DNA from: Hyphomicrobiales bacterium
GTDB taxonomy: Bacteria; Pseudomonadota; Alphaproteobacteria; Rhizobiales; Xanthobacteraceae
Assembly: GCA_023266695.1 (NCBI GenBank)
Contig: JAHFPO010000029.1
Location: 1-17,802 of the forward strand
Reading direction: 5' to 3'
DNA: 17,802 bases
Made by a program: the position numbers and the translations under genes. The stretch's first letter is position 1. Each line of letters begins with the position of its first letter. This document shows, piece by piece, positions 14,799-17,802 of this stretch. The notes under the pieces were generated by a model. That model saw only the letters and a list, made by a program, of their open reading frames with translations. It made no database searches and was not told the DNA's origin.

Positions 14799-16034
14799 AT
14801 GACGCGAAAAGCCGTTGAAAATAGTGTGGATGTGATCGTCGCCGGCGCCGGGGTGGCGGGGCTCGCGCTCGCCACTGCGCTCGCGCGCGCGCTGAAACCC
14901 GGGTTCTCGGTCGCCGTCTGCGACGCGGTTCTCGCAAGCGCGCCCGTGGCCGACGACCGCGTCTCGGCGATCGCCGCCGGCGCGCGCAGGCTCCTGGAAA
15001 CGCTCGGCGTGTGGCAGCGGCTCACGGGCCCCATCCAGCCGATCCGGGAAATGGTGATCACCGACAGCCGCCTCGAGGACGCGGTGCGGCCGGTCTTTCT
15101 TTCCTTCGACGGCAAAATCGAACCGGAGGAACCTTTTGCGCACATGGTGGAGAACCGCGATGTGCTCGTGGCCTTGCGCGCGGCGGCGGCGGAGGCGGGC
15201 GTGCGTCTCGTTCCCACCGTGGTCGAAGGCTCCGAGGCGGAGGACGAGTCGGTTCAGGTTGTTTTCAGCGGCGGAGAAAAACTCGCGGCCGGCCTCCTCG
15301 TCGCCGCCGACGGCGCTCACTCGAAGCTGCGTGCCGCCGCCGGCATCAAGACAGTCGCATGGTCCTACGGCCAGTCGGGCATCGTCGCCACCATCGGCCA
15401 TGAGCGCGACCAGGAGGGGCGCGCGGAGGAACATTTCCTGCCGGGCGGACCTTTCGCGATCCTGCCGCTCGCGGGCCGGCGCTCCTCCATCGTCTGGACC
15501 GAGCCGGCCCAGGAGGCCGCGCGCCTCGTCGCGCTTCCGCCCGGTGAATTCCACGCCGAGCTCGAGCGCCGCTTCGGGCTGAGGCTCGGGGAGATCGAGG
15601 TGTTGTCGCCGCCCCGCGCCTATCCGCTCGGCTTCACCATCGCGCGGACATTCGTCGGCGAGCGGCTCGCGCTCATCGGCGACGCGGCCCACGTCATTCA
15701 TCCGATTGCCGGGCAGGGACTGAATATCGGACTTCGCGATGTGGCGGCGCTTGCCGAATGCGTCACCGAGGCGTCGCGGCTCGGGCTCGACCCGGGCGGG
15801 CCAGACGTGCTCGATCGCTACGAGCGCTGGCGGCGGTTCGACACCGTCGCCATGGGGATTGCGACCGACGGTCTCAATCGGCTGTTCTCGAACCGCTCCG
15901 ATGCGCTCAAACTGGTGCGTGACGTCGGCCTCGGCGTGGTCGATCGCGTGCCGCCGCTGAAACGATTTTTGGTAAGCGAGGCTGCGGGTCTCGCCGGCGA
16001 GGTGCCGAAGCTCCTGCGCGGCGAGGCGCTATAG
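14799..16034 (+). CDS. UbiH/UbiF/VisC/COQ6-family FAD-dependent monooxygenase
   Basis: This 411-residue flavoprotein probably hydroxylates a ubiquinone precursor ring. The nucleotide-binding GAGVAG is at residues 16-21; VADDRVSAI (50-58) fits the Arg-containing substrate region of the family; the DG motif is DGAHSKLR from D171; the second FAD motif GDAAHVIHPIAGQGLNIGLRD begins at G294. It starts at ATG 14799, 30 codons inside a longer open frame. UbiH, UbiF, UbiL and related paralogs differ in which ring carbon they hydroxylate, and this cannot be settled here, so no symbol is given. It is followed 4 bp later by the convergent Trm112-like gene. Confidence 0.88.
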   Translation: MTRKAVENSVDVIVAGAGVAGLALATALARALKPGFSVAVCDAVLASAPVADDRVSAIAAGARRLLETLGVWQRLTGPIQPIREMVITDSRLEDAVRPVFLSFDGKIEPEEPFAHMVENRDVLVALRAAAAEAGVRLVPTVVEGSEAEDESVQVVFSGGEKLAAGLLVAADGAHSKLRAAAGIKTVAWSYGQSGIVATIGHERDQEGRAEEHFLPGGPFAILPLAGRRSSIVWTEPAQEAARLVALPPGEFHAELERRFGLRLGEIEVLSPPRAYPLGFTIARTFVGERLALIGDAAHVIHPIAGQGLNIGLRDVAALAECVTEASRLGLDPGGPDVLDRYERWRRFDTVAMGIATDGLNRLFSNRSDALKLVRDVGLGVVDRVPPLKRFLVSEAAGLAGEVPKLLRGEAL

Positions 16035-16038
16035 GGCG

Positions 16039-16242
16039 CTAGCGCTTGGCTTCCGACTCGTCGAGCTTGCGCGCTTCCTCCGGCAGCATGATCGGAATGC
16101 CGTCGCGGATCGGATAGGCGAGCTTGGCGGAACGCGAAATCAATTCCTGACGCTCGCGATTGTATTCGAGCGGGCCCTTGGTGAGCGGGCACACCAGGAT
16201 TTCGAGGAGCTTCGGGTCGATCGCCGGCTGCTTTTCCGCCAT
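16039..16242 (-). CDS. Trm112-like/UPF0434 (YcaR) small protein lacking the zinc cysteines
   Basis: This 67-residue protein aligns by eye with E. coli YcaR: DPKLLEILVCPLTKGPLEY, then RQELISRSAKLAYPIRDGIPIMLPEEAR. Family members with zinc have CPxC and further Cys; only one Cys remains here (in LVCPL), as is common in Alphaproteobacteria. In eukaryotes and archaea Trm112 activates methyltransferases; the bacterial role is little known. A strong AGGAG (16246-16255 region) precedes ATG 16240-16242. It is the last gene of cnoX-LON-Trm112, 40 bp after the LON gene. Confidence 0.88.
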   Translation of the reverse strand: MAEKQPAIDPKLLEILVCPLTKGPLEYNRERQELISRSAKLAYPIRDGIPIMLPEEARKLDESEAKR

Positions 16243-16282
16243 GAACTCCTCCCTCGTTCCATTTCGATCGGTACCGCGCCCG

Positions 16283-16954
16283 TCACTGGATCGTATTCTC
16301 GCTGCCGTCGCCGCGTTCGGCGAGCGCCATTTCGGTGACGGCAACCAGAATTTCGGCGCGGGTCTTCAGATCCGGGGCCTCCAACAGCGCCTGTTTTTCC
16401 TTGGCCCCGTAAGGAGACATCATCGACAAGCCGTTGACCAGCGCCTCGGTCGGCGCTTCGCGGATGTCGTTCCAATCGGCCTCGATGCGGTTCGTGGATA
16501 AATACGCCGCGAGCGTGCGCAGGAGCCGATCGCGATCGACCTTGTCCTCGTCCCGATCGGGCATGAAATCCGCGGCGAAGGGATTGAAGTCGATCCGGCA
16601 GCGGCGATAGGGCGTCACCACCGCGAGTTCCTCGGTCACGCGGTAGCGCGCGACCCCTGTCAGCGTCATCAGGTAACGCCCGTCGCCGGTCTCGGCGATC
16701 TGCGTGATTCGACCGGCGCAACCGACATCGTAGAGAGCAGGCTGCGATTCCGAAACAGTTTTGATTTCGTCGGGCTGGATCATGCCGATCAGCCGCGAGC
16801 CCTTGAGCGCGTCGTCGACCATGGCGAGATAGCGCGGCTCGAAAATATTGAGCGGCAACTGGCCGCGCGGCAGCAGAAGAGCGCCCGCGAGCGGAAACAC
16901 GGGGATCTCTTCCGGCAGATCGTCGGGTCTGCGATAGACCGCGTTCATCGCCAT
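16283..16954 (-). CDS. LON peptidase substrate-binding-domain protein
   Basis: This 223-residue protein corresponds to the N-terminal substrate-recognition domain of Lon alone; there is no AAA+ or Ser-Lys protease part. Features are the opening EEIPVFPLAGALLLPRGQLPLNIFEPRY (about 14-40), then a beta-rich core (GMIQPDE, YDVGCAGRITQIAETGDGRYLMTL) and a helical C-terminal half. Its biochemical role is unknown; substrate or adaptor functions have been suggested for the family. GGAGG (16960-16964) five bases upstream fixes the start at ATG 16952-16954 rather than the next ATG at 16948. It follows cnoX in the same operon. Confidence 0.9.
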   Translation of the reverse strand: MAMNAVYRRPDDLPEEIPVFPLAGALLLPRGQLPLNIFEPRYLAMVDDALKGSRLIGMIQPDEIKTVSESQPALYDVGCAGRITQIAETGDGRYLMTLTGVARYRVTEELAVVTPYRRCRIDFNPFAADFMPDRDEDKVDRDRLLRTLAAYLSTNRIEADWNDIREAPTEALVNGLSMMSPYGAKEKQALLEAPDLKTRAEILVAVTEMALAERGDGSENTIQ

Positions 16955-16959
16955 CGTCG

Positions 16960-16964
16960 CCTCC
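16960..16964 (-). promoter_or_regulatory. Shine-Dalgarno deciding the LON-domain gene start
   Basis: GGAGG on the minus strand is five bases upstream of ATG 16952-16954, which decides for this start over the ATG six bases downstream and against the 47 extra upstream codons. Confidence 0.75.
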
Positions 16965-16980
16965 GGAGTGGAGGTCAGCC

Positions 16981-17802
16981 TCACGCGAACAGGATCGAAG
17001 AAAGCCGGCGGCGCCCCTCGATCGTCATCTCGTCGTTCGGCCCCCACGCCTCGAAGAATTGCAGGAGCTGCTTGCGGGCGCCGTCGTCGTTCCATTTGCG
17101 GTCGCGGCGCACGATTTCCAGGAGATGATCGAGCGCCATCTGCCGTTTGCCGCGGGCGTTGAGCGCGATCGCGAGGTCGAAGCGGGCCTGATGGTCGAGC
17201 GGATTGGCCGCGACCTTGGCTTCGAGCGCGGTCGAATCGCCGAGCGAGGCGGCCTGCTCGGCGAGTTCAAGCGCGGCGCGCACCGCCGAGGCGGCCGGGT
17301 CGTTCTCCTTGTCCTTGGGGATGAGCGACAGGGTCGCCCGCGCCGGAACGAGATTGCCGGCCGCGACATGACAGCGGGCGAGCCCCGCGAGCGCGCGGAC
17401 GTTCTCCGGCTCCTCCGCGAGCGCTTGCGCGAAAAGCTCGGCGCCGCCACTGGCGTCACCCTTGGTGAGCAAGTCCTCGGCGGCCTTGAGAAGGTCCACG
17501 GTCTTGCCGCCGACCTTGCCGGCGAGGCGCTCGACGAAGGCGGCGACCTGACTCTCCGGCAGCGCGCCGAGGAAGCCATCCACCGGCTGGCCGTTGGCGA
17601 AGGCAAAGACGGTCGGGATCGACTGGATGCCGAGCTGCGTGGAGATCTGGGGGTGCTCGTCGATGTTCATCTTGACGAGCTTCACCTTGCCCTTGGCCGC
17701 GCGCACCACCTTCTCGAGCACGGGTCCGAGCGTCTTGCAGGGACCGCACCAGGGCGCCCAGAAATCCACCAGCACCGGCTGGCGGCGCGACTCTTCGATC
17801 AC
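16981..17802 (-). CDS. cnoX: CnoX-type thioredoxin-TPR protein, N-terminus beyond window
   Basis: The visible part (273 codons) starts a few residues into the thioredoxin fold: the first codon in view is GTG, read here as internal Val (VIEESRRQP), and about 30 codons are missing. WCGPC is intact (visible residues 18-22) in FWAPWCGPCK, with the cis-Pro in QSIPTVFAF. After the thioredoxin domain (to about 105) comes a TPR region (about 110-270), including DHQARFDLAIALNARGK and LLEIVRRDRKWNDDGARK. E. coli CnoX/YbbN has a redox-weak SQHC site and is a bleach-activated chaperone; the alphaproteobacterial form keeps WCGPC and acts as an oxidoreductase too. It heads the operon with the LON-domain and Trm112-like genes. 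Confidence 0.88.
   Translation of the reverse strand: MIEESRRQPVLVDFWAPWCGPCKTLGPVLEKVVRAAKGKVKLVKMNIDEHPQISTQLGIQSIPTVFAFANGQPVDGFLGALPESQVAAFVERLAGKVGGKTVDLLKAAEDLLTKGDASGGAELFAQALAEEPENVRALAGLARCHVAAGNLVPARATLSLIPKDKENDPAASAVRAALELAEQAASLGDSTALEAKVAANPLDHQARFDLAIALNARGKRQMALDHLLEIVRRDRKWNDDGARKQLLQFFEAWGPNDEMTIEGRRRLSSILFA

Noticed and set aside
14787..15701. 304-codon open frame on - opposite the UbiH-family gene
   Set aside because: No motif recognised; the + strand has all FAD-binding motifs.
1..17802. CRISPR arrays, insertion sequences, prophage genes, tRNA or rRNA
   Set aside because: No regularly spaced repeats, transposase, integrase or RNA-gene motif was found; nearly all DNA is taken by recognisable housekeeping genes.

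Overview
The window is compact, GC-rich chromosomal DNA of an alphaproteobacterium. It most likely comes from the order Hyphomicrobiales (Rhizobiales, Bradyrhizobium/Rhodoplanes-like). Pointers to this are a CenR-type response regulator, a perfect CtrA box upstream of ftsK, a CnoX-type thioredoxin with an intact WCGPC site, a Trm112-like protein that has lost its zinc cysteines, and intergenic palindromes of the kind scattered through rhizobial genomes. Everything here looks chromosomal and mostly housekeeping. I see no phage, insertion sequence, CRISPR array, tRNA or rRNA.

Layout, left to right. (1) The window opens with the last 62 codons of an amidohydrolase (+). (2) A leftward operon follows, leuS-lptE-holA (leucyl-tRNA synthetase, LPS-assembly lipoprotein, DNA polymerase III delta), with leuS and lptE overlapping by 14 bp. 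(3) The 237-bp gap upstream of leuS carries two adjacent palindromic elements. (4) yggS (PLP homeostasis, +, TTG start) converges with a YkuD-type L,D-transpeptidase (-). (5) That transpeptidase diverges from a cenR-like response regulator, which is tightly followed by a lone cyclic-nucleotide-binding-domain protein; the latter shares its stop-codon tetranucleotide CTAG with the convergent exonuclease III gene. (6) ftsK-lolA-xth all read leftward, with a CtrA box upstream of ftsK and a strong hairpin between ftsK and amtB. (7) The glnK-amtB ammonium module (-) has a near-consensus sigma-54 promoter. (8) tesB (-) diverges from a UbiH-family FAD monooxygenase (+). (9) A leftward operon, cnoX (cut by the window edge)-LON-domain protein-Trm112-like protein, closes the window.

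Functional themes are envelope and cell division (lptE, lolA, ftsK, ldt, cenR), nitrogen sensing (glnK-amtB), proteostasis (cnoX, LON domain) and core information processing (holA, leuS, xth). For several genes the longest open frame extends upstream past the real start. I chose starts by family N-termini and Shine-Dalgarno position and state this where it matters. I did not find a clearly new biological system. The best leads are regulatory: the CtrA site before ftsK, the sigma-54 site before glnK, the cenR/CNBD pair facing an L,D-transpeptidase, and the twin palindromes.
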